DNA from: Bacteroidales bacterium
GTDB taxonomy: Bacteria; Bacteroidota; Bacteroidia; Bacteroidales; UBA932
DNA length: 64,000 bases
Direction of reading: 5' to 3'
Assembly: GCA_021371955.1 (NCBI GenBank)
Contig: JAJFVD010000003.1
Span: 434,001-498,000 of the forward strand
Position 1 is the stretch's first letter. Every line of letters starts with the position of its first letter. Shown piece by piece: positions 34,309-42,937 of the stretch. The translations under genes were made by a program, and so were the position numbers. Under the pieces are notes generated by a model. That model made no database searches. It saw nothing but the letters and a program-made list of their open reading frames with translations, and had not been told where the DNA came from.

Positions 34309-35782
34309 TGTGATAATTGTAGGCGGAGGACTGGCCGGTCTTGAATGTGGAGCAATTCTGTCAAAAGAGGGATTCAAGGTAACTGTGCTCGAACAGAGCC
34401 ACAAATCAGGAGGTTTTTTTCAGTCTTTTACAAGAAACGGCTACTCTATAGACAGTTCTGTCCACTATGTAGGCAGTCTTGATAAAGGTGAGTTGCTGTA
34501 TGATATTTTTAAATATTTGGGAATACTTGAAAATATCAGACTCGAAAGGATGAACCCTATGGGTTTTGACAATATTCACATCAACGACGAAGTCTTTCCC
34601 CTTGCAATGGGGCATGAGCAGTTTTGCGAGTCTCTCTCTGCAAGATTTCCACGGGAGAAAAATGATATAAAAGCCTATACCGATATTTTAAAAGATATTG
34701 GTACTGGCACTAAGAATACTGTACAAAGCTCTGCAGGTATTTCAGGAGAAGGAATGAACTACCTCTCGGTAGGAGCATATGACGAAATAGAGAGACTGCT
34801 TAAAAACAATAAACTTTGCAAAGTTGTTTCCGGTAACTCAATTATTTATGGTGGTGACAGGCAAATGACACCTTTTTATGTTCATGCCATTACAAATAAT
34901 TCCTATCTGGAGGGCTCGTACCGTTTTTCGGGTGGGGCAGAACAAGTTACAAAAGCACTTGAAGACAAAATTGTGCAAAACGGCGGGGTTGTCAGGTGTG
35001 GGGCAAGGGTGACAAAAATAATTACAATTGACAATAAGGCAGGCGGAGTTGAGCTTGAGGGAGGAGAGGTTGTTGTTTCAAAATATGTTGTTTCTTCGCT
35101 GCATCCGTCGCTAACTCTAAATCTCATTGACGATAATAATGCAATAAGGTCGGTCTTCAGAAACAGAATCACCTCATTGAAAAACAGCTACGGACTGTTT
35201 TGCCTCTATCTTATAATGAAAGAAGGCTCCTTCCCATATCTTAACGAGAATCATTTTATATTTAACGAAGGCAGAAATGCAAAAAGCAGCAAATTACCTC
35301 CCGATAATGGAATAATTGTAACAATGCAGGTTCCGTCCGATGGGGGAAAAAGTGCAGAAATAGTTTCATTAATGAGGCCAATGTACTTTAGCGAAGTAGA
35401 AAGGTGGAGCAACACTAAAGTTGGAAACAGGGGAGAGGATTATCTTGAGTTTAAGGAGAGAGTTTCTGATGAAATGATAACTATTGCCGAGAGTCGTTTC
35501 CCGGGTTTCAAAAACTCCATTGCGTCAAAATATTCGGCAACTCCGCTCACTTTCCGGGATTATCTTTCTGCGCCGGAAGGGAGTGCATACGGAATTATGA
35601 AAAACTTCAACAGCCCCCTTTCAACACTCATTCAGCCTAAATCAAAAATTGAAAACCTTTTTCTTTCCGGCCAGAGTTTAAACCTTCACGGAGTGATGGG
35701 GGTTACAATCACTGCGCTCATGACATGTTATGAAATACTCGGAACAGATTATCTTTCGGGTAAAATATTTGAAAAACGATGA
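34292..35782 (+). CDS. FAD-dependent phytoene desaturase/isomerase-like oxidoreductase
   Basis: A 496-residue flavoprotein of the CrtI/CrtISO-like family: VIIVGGGLAGLECGAIL (residues about 7-23), EQSHKSGG, a C-terminal LFLSGQSLNLHGVMGV dinucleotide-binding block. Carotenoid desaturases and isomerases act on long conjugated chains, so a role on the aryl polyene, as double-bond isomerase, desaturase or ring oxidase, is plausible. The start overlaps the MMPL fusion by 17 nt and the stop overlaps the C45 gene by 4 nt. Confidence 0.85.
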   Translation: MMGKDDVIIVGGGLAGLECGAILSKEGFKVTVLEQSHKSGGFFQSFTRNGYSIDSSVHYVGSLDKGELLYDIFKYLGILENIRLERMNPMGFDNIHINDEVFPLAMGHEQFCESLSARFPREKNDIKAYTDILKDIGTGTKNTVQSSAGISGEGMNYLSVGAYDEIERLLKNNKLCKVVSGNSIIYGGDRQMTPFYVHAITNNSYLEGSYRFSGGAEQVTKALEDKIVQNGGVVRCGARVTKIITIDNKAGGVELEGGEVVVSKYVVSSLHPSLTLNLIDDNNAIRSVFRNRITSLKNSYGLFCLYLIMKEGSFPYLNENHFIFNEGRNAKSSKLPPDNGIIVTMQVPSDGGKSAEIVSLMRPMYFSEVERWSNTKVGNRGEDYLEFKERVSDEMITIAESRFPGFKNSIASKYSATPLTFRDYLSAPEGSAYGIMKNFNSPLSTLIQPKSKIENLFLSGQSLNLHGVMGVTITALMTCYEILGTDYLSGKIFEKR

Positions 35783-37452
35783 TAAGAATTATATTCAGAA
35801 TTATAAAATATACTGCAATCACTTTACTGGTTACGGTATTGCTGGTTTTGTCCGCCGGAGCTTTCCTTTATTTTACGGCAGACAGGTCCGTTCCTGACAT
35901 CGTTTTACCTTCGACTCTTCCGGTCGTGACAGAACACAACGGATACAGCAGTTTTGGAGAATCTGTGCTTCGCAGGGGGGAAGGCGATTTATGGGAACTG
36001 CACCTAAAGGGAAGTCCTTCAATGAGAGGGCTTGCTTTCGGGGAACTTTGCCGTAATCTTATGTATGAGCAGGAGAAGGCTTTTGTTAGCCAGATAAAGA
36101 AAATCGTACCATCTGAGAACTACCTGAGCTTCCTGAAATATCTCACAATTATATACAATCGGGATATATCATCAAATATTCCTCCTGAATACAGAGAGGA
36201 AATATACACTTCATCCCTTGCCTGCAGCAGCGAATTCGACTATATCGGCAATGCATACGACAGACAATTGAATTATCATGCTGCACATGACCTGGGCCAC
36301 GCAATGCAGGAGTATATGCTTGTCGGGTGTTCTTCTTTTGCCGTGTGGGGAAGCAAAAGTGTCGATTCTTCACTTCTTGTGGGAAGAAACTTCGACTTCT
36401 ATGTTGGAGATGATTTTGCCAGAAATAAAATAGTATCTTTTTATTATCCGGAAAAAGGATACAAGTTTGCTTCTGTGGGATGGGCAGGTATGGTTGGCGT
36501 TCTTTCCGGGATGAATGAAAAGGGGCTCACAATAACACTAAATGCCGCCAAGTCTTCGCCTCCCATTTCTTCCAAAACCCCCATTTCGATTATTGCAAGG
36601 CATATACTTCAGTATGCATCCAATATAGAAGAGGCATATAATCTAGCTAAAGAACTGGATGCTTTTGTCTCTGAATCGTTACTGATAGGTTCTGCAGCAG
36701 ACGGAAAGGCAGCTATAATTGAAAAGAGCCCGGATGGAACATTTCTTTATGAGACAACCGGCGAGATGATAATTTCGACCAACCATTTCCAGTCTGAAAA
36801 CTTCTCCAAAAACCCAAAAAACATTGATGCAGTTAAGAGTATTGAGGGGAGCCACTCACAATATCGGTTCAAAAGACTTACTGAGCTTATTGCGCTAAAG
36901 ACTCCTCTGGACCCGGAAAAAAGTGCATGGATACTAAGAAATCCGTATGGTCTTCAAGATAAGTCAATAGGGTGGGGAAACGAGAAGTCGGTAAATCAGT
37001 TCATTGCCCATCATGCCGTTATTTTTCAGCCCCAAAAAAGAATTATGTGGGTGAGTACGGCTCCATGGCAATTGGGTAAAATGGTTGCCTATGACCTGAA
37101 TGAAGTATTCGCAAAGAAAGATTATACTTCAGGAGCAGACATCCCGGATCTGGCAATTGATGCGGATTCTGTTGCCATAGCTTCAATTGCTCCTGCAATT
37201 ATAAGATACAGATTGCTGCTGCAGGAAATCAAAAATGATATTAAAGAGAAATCCGTATTAAAGCCTTCTGAAATAGAAGATTTCATTAAGCTCAATCCGG
37301 ATTATTACCATACTTATGAACTCCTTGGTGACTATTATAAAAAGATGGGAGACAAGCCAAAGGCAAAAGAGATGTATATTATTGCACTAAGCAAGGAGAT
37401 ACCATATTTAAGCGACAAAAACTCAATAGTAAAGAAGTTAAATTCCAAATAG
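35779..37452 (+). CDS. C45-family Ntn-hydrolase/acyltransferase with TPR-like tail
   Basis: A 557-residue membrane-anchored protein. A hydrophobic anchor (residues about 7-30) precedes an Ntn-hydrolase domain of the C45 group (acyl-CoA:6-aminopenicillanate acyltransferase and phospholipase-B-like enzymes). The G183-C184 pair in VGCSSFAVWG is the expected autocleavage site that frees the catalytic cysteine, followed by GRNFDFY and SVGWAGMVGVLSGMNEKGL. The last 60 residues look like one TPR unit. Such enzymes cleave or transfer acyl groups on amides or esters. In this cluster it could make or hydrolyse the pigment ester in the periplasm; that is inference. Confidence 0.82.
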   Translation: MIRIIFRIIKYTAITLLVTVLLVLSAGAFLYFTADRSVPDIVLPSTLPVVTEHNGYSSFGESVLRRGEGDLWELHLKGSPSMRGLAFGELCRNLMYEQEKAFVSQIKKIVPSENYLSFLKYLTIIYNRDISSNIPPEYREEIYTSSLACSSEFDYIGNAYDRQLNYHAAHDLGHAMQEYMLVGCSSFAVWGSKSVDSSLLVGRNFDFYVGDDFARNKIVSFYYPEKGYKFASVGWAGMVGVLSGMNEKGLTITLNAAKSSPPISSKTPISIIARHILQYASNIEEAYNLAKELDAFVSESLLIGSAADGKAAIIEKSPDGTFLYETTGEMIISTNHFQSENFSKNPKNIDAVKSIEGSHSQYRFKRLTELIALKTPLDPEKSAWILRNPYGLQDKSIGWGNEKSVNQFIAHHAVIFQPQKRIMWVSTAPWQLGKMVAYDLNEVFAKKDYTSGADIPDLAIDADSVAIASIAPAIIRYRLLLQEIKNDIKEKSVLKPSEIEDFIKLNPDYYHTYELLGDYYKKMGDKPKAKEMYIIALSKEIPYLSDKNSIVKKLNSK

Positions 37453-37454
37453 AT

Positions 37455-38759
37455 ATGAAAACAGATCCCAGTATTCAATTCAAAACCAGAAAAGAAATTA
37501 AGAATTTTCAGGAGGAGTCCCTTCTGGAGACTTTGAATTATGTTTCTAATAATTCGCCATACTATAAAAGAGTTTTCAAAGAGAGAGGAATTGATGTGCA
37601 AATGGTAAAAAAACTTGAGGACCTCAAGCTTCTTCCCACTACTTGTAAAGCAGACATTCAGCTGTATAATAACGATTTTCTGTGCGTACCGCGCAATAAA
37701 GTAATAGATTATGTAACAACATCCGGTACACTGGGAGAGCCTGTGACATTCATGCTCACGGAGATGGATCTGAAAAGGCTTGCATATAATGAGAAGATGT
37801 CCTTTACAACAGCAGGTTGTGCAGAAGGTGACGTTATCCAGCTTATGACAACAATCGACAGGCGGTTTATGGCCGGTCTTGCATATTTTCTTGGAGCAAA
37901 AGAGATGGGAGCTGGTATTATAAGGGTTGGAAACGGTATTCCTGAACTTCAATGGAGTTCAATAAGAAGCATAATGCCTTCCACTTGTATTGTTGTACCT
38001 TCTTTTCTAATAAAGCTGGCGGAGTTTGCCGAAAAAAACAATATAGATTATTGCAACACAACACTAAAGAGGGCAATCTGCATCGGAGAACCCCTCAGAG
38101 AGATTGATCTTTCCGACAACACTCTTACCTCAAAGATAAGACAAAAGTGGCCTGAGCTCTCTTTGCACTCTACATACGCGTCAACCGAGATGCAAAGTTC
38201 ATTTACCGAATGCGAACATCTTTGCGGTGTACATCATCAGCCGGATCTTATCATTATTGAAATTCTGGATGAGGAAGAGAGAGAAACAAGTCCGGGTGAG
38301 ATAGGGGAATTGGTTATTACGACTCTTGGTGTTGAGGGGATGCCACTAATACGTTTTAAAACCGGGGACCTTTGCAGGGCATATAATGAAAAGTGCAAAT
38401 GCGGAAGAAACACTACGAGACTTAGTCCTATTGTTGGGAGAAAAGGTCAGATGATAAAATATAAAGGAACGACTCTTTACCCTTCGGCATTATATGACAT
38501 ACTGGACAATATAGACGGAATTATCAATTATCAGGTTCAGGTATATACCAACTCTCTGGGAACAGACGGAATACTAATAAAAATAGGCTCTGCCATTGCT
38601 TCCGACTCATACGAGAAAATGATAAAAGAGCATTTCAGAGCTAAGATTCGTGTTGCTCCGGATATCAGCTTCGAACCCGTGGAGTTACTTGCAAAAGCTA
38701 TACTTCCCATAACAAGCCGCAAGCCTGTCAAGTTTGTGGACATGAGAGAAACTGTCTAA
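37455..38759 (+). CDS. Adenylate-forming ligase (phenylacetate-CoA ligase-like), coumarate activation
   Basis: A 434-residue ANL enzyme of the PaaK type: SNNSPYYKRVF near the N-terminus, the nucleotide-binding TTSGTLGEPV (about residues 91-100), STYASTEMQ, the RFKTGD motif and a C-terminal domain ending ITSRKPVKFV with the expected lysine. A Cys-x-Cys-rich CKCGRN segment is typical of this branch. It is best placed to activate 4-coumarate, made by the ammonia-lyase, for loading on ACP. It starts 2 nt after the C45 gene and ends before a -7 box at 38767. Confidence 0.86.
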   Translation: MKTDPSIQFKTRKEIKNFQEESLLETLNYVSNNSPYYKRVFKERGIDVQMVKKLEDLKLLPTTCKADIQLYNNDFLCVPRNKVIDYVTTSGTLGEPVTFMLTEMDLKRLAYNEKMSFTTAGCAEGDVIQLMTTIDRRFMAGLAYFLGAKEMGAGIIRVGNGIPELQWSSIRSIMPSTCIVVPSFLIKLAEFAEKNNIDYCNTTLKRAICIGEPLREIDLSDNTLTSKIRQKWPELSLHSTYASTEMQSSFTECEHLCGVHHQPDLIIIEILDEEERETSPGEIGELVITTLGVEGMPLIRFKTGDLCRAYNEKCKCGRNTTRLSPIVGRKGQMIKYKGTTLYPSALYDILDNIDGIINYQVQVYTNSLGTDGILIKIGSAIASDSYEKMIKEHFRAKIRVAPDISFEPVELLAKAILPITSRKPVKFVDMRETV

Positions 38760-38766
38760 TTTTACG

Positions 38767-38774
38767 TATATTTG
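38767..38774 (+). promoter_or_regulatory. Internal -7 promoter box of the pigment cluster
   Basis: TATATTTG matches TAnnTTTG and lies in the 34-nt gap between the ligase and the second LolA-like gene, the widest gap in the cluster. Transcription would begin near 38781, 13 nt before the ATG at 38794. It would allow the lolA2-darA-darB-BtrH-ABC-ACP half to be transcribed separately. Confidence 0.55.
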
Positions 38775-38793
38775 TAATATAAAAATTGTTTAG

Positions 38794-39441
38794 ATGAGAC
38801 TTGTTACATATTTACTCTTTTTCACAATTTTAAACTCCGGATTCCGGCCGATTCCCGGTAATGTCTCTAATCCTGCAAATATCTCTTCTGCCGAAGAAGA
38901 TTTTTATTCTGCGCTTGCAAAGCGTTCGAAGGATATTTCAACGGTAACTGCAGACTTTGTTCAGTCAAAGCATATAACAGTTCTAAATGAGACTGTGGTG
39001 TCGAAAGGTTCTTTCTATTATAAGAAATCCGGAAATGTGCGATTTGACTATACCTCTCCAAAGGTTATGTCAATTGTAATGAATTCCGTTAAACTCCACT
39101 TGATTTCTTCGGGGAAGACAACAACATTCCAGCTTGAAAACCAAAAAGGTCTGTCGGATCTTGCCCGCGTAATGGAAGCATGCATAGGGGGTGATATAAA
39201 TTCTATCCCCAAGTCTTACCGAGTTTCTTACCTGTTTCTTTCAAACCGGCACAAACTCATTATTGCTCCCAAAAACAAAGAGATTCTGGGCCCATATTCA
39301 AAGATTGAACTATTTCTCAATGAAACAGATTATTCACTTGATGAGATGGTTCTTTATGAGAAGTCAAATGATTTTACGACATATAAATTTTCTAATCTCA
39401 TACTTAACAGGAGCCTCTCCGGTAAAATGTTTCTATTATGA
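38794..39441 (+). CDS. LolA-like outer membrane lipoprotein carrier protein 2
   Basis: Second LolA-like periplasmic carrier, 215 residues. Its signal segment MRLVTYLLFFTILNSG is shorter than that of the first, and the mature part shows VTADFVQSKHI ... VSKGSFYYKKSGNVRFDYTSP, the LolA pattern. It differs clearly from the protein at 27728 in sequence and lies next to darA, so it may carry the resorcinol or the final ester rather than the polyene. Its stop overlaps the darA start as ATGA. Confidence 0.82.
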   Translation: MRLVTYLLFFTILNSGFRPIPGNVSNPANISSAEEDFYSALAKRSKDISTVTADFVQSKHITVLNETVVSKGSFYYKKSGNVRFDYTSPKVMSIVMNSVKLHLISSGKTTTFQLENQKGLSDLARVMEACIGGDINSIPKSYRVSYLFLSNRHKLIIAPKNKEILGPYSKIELFLNETDYSLDEMVLYEKSNDFTTYKFSNLILNRSLSGKMFLL

Positions 39442-40370
39442 ATGAAGAAATTAATAAGAAATTTCACATAGCAGTCTTTTATTATACCCAAACAGGTCAG
39501 CTGCTGGACATAATAAAATCGGTATTGTCTTTCCCTGATAAAAGCGGATGCAAAGTGACATATAAAGAGATTGTTCCCGAACGTGCTTTTGCATTTCCAT
39601 GGAGCAAAGAGTCTTTTTATGAGGCCTTTCCCGAATCCAGAGCCGAAATCCCGGTGAAAATCAAGGATATGGATTTTTCTGATATTGAGGAAGCAGATTT
39701 AGTTGTACTGGGTTATCAACCCTGGTTTCTTGCCCCTTCAATCCCTTTCGCCTCTTTTATTGACCAGGAGAAAACAGCAATGTATTTAAAGGGTAAAAAG
39801 GTTATTACTGTTGTGGGCTCAAGGAACATGTGGATATCTTCTCACATGAGTATAAAACGAAGGCTGGACAAGTACGGTTGCAAATGGTGCGGTAATATTG
39901 CTCTTGAAGATAGGCATAACAACTACATAAGTGTCCTTACAATATTCAGGTGGCTCATCGACGGGCAAAAGGGTTCGTCAGGATTTCTTCCTGCGGCCGG
40001 TGTGTCAGACAGTGACATTGCAAATGCAGCAGTACATGGAGAAGATATTTACAACTCTCTTATTTCAGGAGATTTTTCAACTCTGCAGAAAAAAATTATT
40101 GAAAAAGGGGGAGCAGAATTTCATCCGCAAATATATTTCGTCGAATCCAACGGCAACAAGCTATGGGGGAAGTGGGCAGCGTTTGTCCTTGAAAAAGGCG
40201 GATATGGTGATAAAAACAGAGCATTCAGGCTTAAGCTTTTTAAGTATTATCTTCTGACGGTGATTTTTGTGGCATCTCCTTTCGGACTATTGTTTTTTTA
40301 TCTCACCTATCCTTTTAAGAGGAGATCCTACGAAAAAATCGGAAAAAATATTTTATTTTTACAGAACTAA
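39438..40370 (+). CDS. darA: Dialkylresorcinol condensing enzyme DarA-like protein
   Basis: A 310-residue protein with a flavodoxin-like N-terminus (AVFYYTQTGQLLDII, residues about 12-26) followed by EIVPERAFAFPWSKESFYEAFPES, which I recognise as typical of proteins annotated DarA in Bacteroidetes, and a C-terminal hydrophobic hairpin (YYLLTVIFVASPFGLLFFYL). DarA works with DarB to make 2,5-dialkylresorcinols, the alcohol part of flexirubins; in that scheme it is the aromatising/oxidising partner. It directly precedes darB. The identification is from memory of the family, supported by the neighbour. Confidence 0.7.
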   Translation: MNEEINKKFHIAVFYYTQTGQLLDIIKSVLSFPDKSGCKVTYKEIVPERAFAFPWSKESFYEAFPESRAEIPVKIKDMDFSDIEEADLVVLGYQPWFLAPSIPFASFIDQEKTAMYLKGKKVITVVGSRNMWISSHMSIKRRLDKYGCKWCGNIALEDRHNNYISVLTIFRWLIDGQKGSSGFLPAAGVSDSDIANAAVHGEDIYNSLISGDFSTLQKKIIEKGGAEFHPQIYFVESNGNKLWGKWAAFVLEKGGYGDKNRAFRLKLFKYYLLTVIFVASPFGLLFFYLTYPFKRRSYEKIGKNILFLQN

Positions 40371-40380
40371 CCTAAACAAA

Positions 40381-41520
40381 ATGCGCCCAGTATATATAAC
40401 CAAAACCGCCTCATTCCTTCCAAATGAACCAGTACCAAATTCGGAAATAGAGACCTTTCTTGGGATGATTGGAGGAAAACCTTCTAAGGCACAGCATCTA
40501 ATTTTAAGAAATAATCAGATAAAAACAAGGTATTACGCTCTTGATAAGGAGCAGAATATTACTCATACTGCCTATGATATGGCAATACGGGCAATAGAGA
40601 AGCTTTACGGCGACGGAATCGGTGCAGATACTGTTGAACTGGTTGCAGCAGGCACTACTTCTCAGGAGATGATTATGCCGTCTCATGCAGTTCAGATTCA
40701 TGGAGAGATGGGCGGAAATAAAAATATAGAAGTTGTCTCTTTTGCCGGTTCTTGCTGTAGTGGGGTTCATGCACTCAAATATGGATATTTATCAGTTGCA
40801 TCTGGAGAAAAAAAGAATGCAGTGGCCCTTGCTTCGGAAAGGCTCTCTGCATGGATGAAATCTTCATATTTCAAAGAAGAGTATGAAAGCCTGAGCAAAC
40901 TCATCGATGACCCTATTATAGCGTTTGAAAAGGATTTTCTGAGGTTTATGCTCTCGGACGGTGCAGGAGCCGTACTTTTGAAAGATGAGCCAAATAAGGA
41001 GGGTTTGTCATTGAAAATTGAGTGGATTGAGCTGACATCGTATGCCAACACTCTTCCTACATGTATGTATGCCGGTGCCGAATATGATTCGGAGGGCAAT
41101 CTTCTGGGATGGACAAGATTCCGTGAAGAGGAGTGGACCAGCAAGTCTCTTTTTTCTATTAAGCAGAATACCAAGCTGCTTGGAAATAATATAATAAAGT
41201 ATGGAGGTAAGTTTTTACTGGAAGTAGCCGGAAAAAGAAACTTAAAGACCGAAGATATTGACTGGTTTCTTCCACACCTTTCTTCTATGTATTTCCGGTC
41301 AAAAATTTTCCAGGAATTGGAAAGTATTGGGTTTCTCATTCCTGAGGAAAAATGGTTTTTAAACCTGCCACATGTTGGTAATGTTGCAGCGGCATCTGCT
41401 TTTCTCATGTTAGACGAATTGTTCCTCTCCGGAAAACTCAAAAAAGGTGAAAAAATCCTAATCATGGTTCCGGAAAGTGCAAGATTTTCATACGCATTCG
41501 TCTACTTAACAGTTTGTTAA
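40381..41520 (+). CDS. darB: DarB-like beta-ketoacyl synthase III
   Basis: A KAS III-fold enzyme of 379 residues from ATG 40381 (MRPVYITKTASFLPNEPV). The catalytic set is C126 in SCCSGVHA, H299 in FLPHLSS and N334 in HVGNVAAAS, so it is a decarboxylative or Claisen-type condenser, not an inactive relic. It lies 10 nt after darA. In dialkylresorcinol synthesis DarB joins two fatty acyl chains. A plain FabH role is less likely given the neighbours and its divergence from FabH. Upstream in-frame sequence to 40267 overlaps darA and is not needed. Confidence 0.78.
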   Translation: MRPVYITKTASFLPNEPVPNSEIETFLGMIGGKPSKAQHLILRNNQIKTRYYALDKEQNITHTAYDMAIRAIEKLYGDGIGADTVELVAAGTTSQEMIMPSHAVQIHGEMGGNKNIEVVSFAGSCCSGVHALKYGYLSVASGEKKNAVALASERLSAWMKSSYFKEEYESLSKLIDDPIIAFEKDFLRFMLSDGAGAVLLKDEPNKEGLSLKIEWIELTSYANTLPTCMYAGAEYDSEGNLLGWTRFREEEWTSKSLFSIKQNTKLLGNNIIKYGGKFLLEVAGKRNLKTEDIDWFLPHLSSMYFRSKIFQELESIGFLIPEEKWFLNLPHVGNVAAASAFLMLDELFLSGKLKKGEKILIMVPESARFSYAFVYLTVC

Positions 41521-41522
41521 TC

Positions 41523-41921
41523 ATGAAAACAAATGAGGTTCCACAGGATGGCTCAATACTCGAAAAATCGGAAGTGAGAGATGTGTGTTATGCTGTTGAT
41601 GAGAATGGCGAGTATAAACAGGTTATCAGCGTTGGCTGGGATCCGAAAAACGATGCGATTAACTATGCCTGGCAAACAATAAATGAAGAGTGCGAAGAGA
41701 TTAAAAAGGAAATAATTGCTGGTAAAAAGAGTCCACTGGCCTTACATATACACAGGCTGGTAATGACACCTGAGATATTGGCAGGATATTCAGGTTTTAC
41801 AAAACATCAGATAAAGAAATGGTGCAAGGCAAAGCATTTTAATAAATTGTCGGAGAGTGAGCTCGAAATTCTTGCCCGGGCATTAAATATTGAAGTTAAA
41901 CAACTTGTGTCAATAGACTGA
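41523..41921 (+). CDS. Conserved 132-residue protein with XRE-like HTH end
   Basis: No known function. The C-terminal half (MTPEILAGYSGFTKHQIKKW then LSESELEILARALNIEVKQL, residues about 80-131) looks like a lambda-repressor-type helix-turn-helix, though the rest is acidic and unlike DNA-binding proteins. The N-terminal half has a VGWDPKNDAINYAWQ segment. It is wedged between darB (2 nt) and the BtrH-domain gene (2 nt), so it is clearly part of the module; it may be a scaffold or partner of the BtrH protein. I start it at ATG 41523. Confidence 0.7.
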   Translation: MKTNEVPQDGSILEKSEVRDVCYAVDENGEYKQVISVGWDPKNDAINYAWQTINEECEEIKKEIIAGKKSPLALHIHRLVMTPEILAGYSGFTKHQIKKWCKAKHFNKLSESELEILARALNIEVKQLVSID

Positions 41922-41923
41922 AT

Positions 41924-42937
41924 ATGCAGTTAAATTTTATACATAAACCATCGGGGCACTGTGAAAATGGTGTAGTAAGCAATCTTTTGAGGTTTTACGG
42001 AATAGAACTGAGCGAGGCCATGGTTTTTGGTCTCGGTTCCGGACTCTTTTTTGCCCATATGCCATTCATACGTTTGCACGGTATGGCCGTTACCTCTTTC
42101 CGCCCTCTTCCTGGTGAGATATTTTCCAGAGTCGTTATGCTTCTGAACATAAAAATGAAGAAGTTTAAATTTCGCGACAAGGAGCTGGCAATGAAGGCAC
42201 TCGACGATGTCCTGCTTAAAGGGACCCCAGTGGGAATGCTTGTTGGAGTTTACCACCTGCCGTATTTTCCGAAAGAATACAGATTCCACTTTAATGCCCA
42301 TAATATCTGTGTTGTTGGGAAAGAGGATAATGTATATACTGTATCCGATCCTGTTGTTGTAGAAAAATGCACTCTCACCTATGATGAGCTTAAACTTGTC
42401 CGTTTTGCAAATGGAACGTACCCTCCAAAAGGAAGAATGTACTACATTACGGATATAAGCTCGAAAAAAACACTTGACAAAGAAGCAATCCGGCGCTCAA
42501 TCCTCAGAAATTGCAGCAGAATGCTCAGAATACCTATTCCAATGTTTGGCGTAAAAGGCATCCGGTATCTTGCCGGAAGGATGAGGAAATGGGAGAAGAG
42601 GCTCGGGTCAAAAAAAGCAGCTTTAAACCTGGCTCAGGTAATACGGATGAACGAAGAGATAGGTACCGGCGGAGCCGGATTCAGGTTTATATATGCGGCA
42701 TTCCTTCAGGAAGCTTCCGATTTGATGAATGAACCAATTCTCAGGGAATTCTCGAAGGAGATGACTTCTATTGGCGATATGTGGCGGGACTTCTCCTACA
42801 ACGCTGCAAGACTGTTCAAAAAAAGAGATCCCGAATCTATTACTTACGATCAGCTTGCAGATAAGCTAATACTAATTGCAGACAGAGAAGAACAATTGTT
42901 TACTGGTCTGGAAAAGCTTATGAAAGATGCAAAATAG
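41924..42937 (+). CDS. BtrH N-terminal domain protein (cysteine acyltransferase-like)
   Basis: A 337-residue protein whose first 170 residues match the BtrH_N/DUF4872 fold, a papain-like domain. A candidate triad is visible: C13 in SGHCENGV, H126 in FNAHNICVVG and D142 in VSDPVVV. Butirosin BtrH moves an acyl group from a carrier protein to an amino acceptor. Here, between darB, two carrier-protein genes and an ABC transporter, it could take the polyenoyl chain from ACP to the resorcinol hydroxyl. That role is inference. The C-terminal part is helical. Its end overlaps the ABC ATPase gene. Confidence 0.8.
   Translation: MQLNFIHKPSGHCENGVVSNLLRFYGIELSEAMVFGLGSGLFFAHMPFIRLHGMAVTSFRPLPGEIFSRVVMLLNIKMKKFKFRDKELAMKALDDVLLKGTPVGMLVGVYHLPYFPKEYRFHFNAHNICVVGKEDNVYTVSDPVVVEKCTLTYDELKLVRFANGTYPPKGRMYYITDISSKKTLDKEAIRRSILRNCSRMLRIPIPMFGVKGIRYLAGRMRKWEKRLGSKKAALNLAQVIRMNEEIGTGGAGFRFIYAAFLQEASDLMNEPILREFSKEMTSIGDMWRDFSYNAARLFKKRDPESITYDQLADKLILIADREEQLFTGLEKLMKDAK

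Noticed and set aside
37335..37952. 205-codon open frame antisense to the C45/ligase junction
   Set aside because: It crosses two well supported genes and is rich in Cys/His/Ile in a way typical of shadow frames.
40767..41465. 232-codon open frame antisense to darB
   Set aside because: The + strand KAS III has intact catalytic residues; the antisense frame shows no motif.
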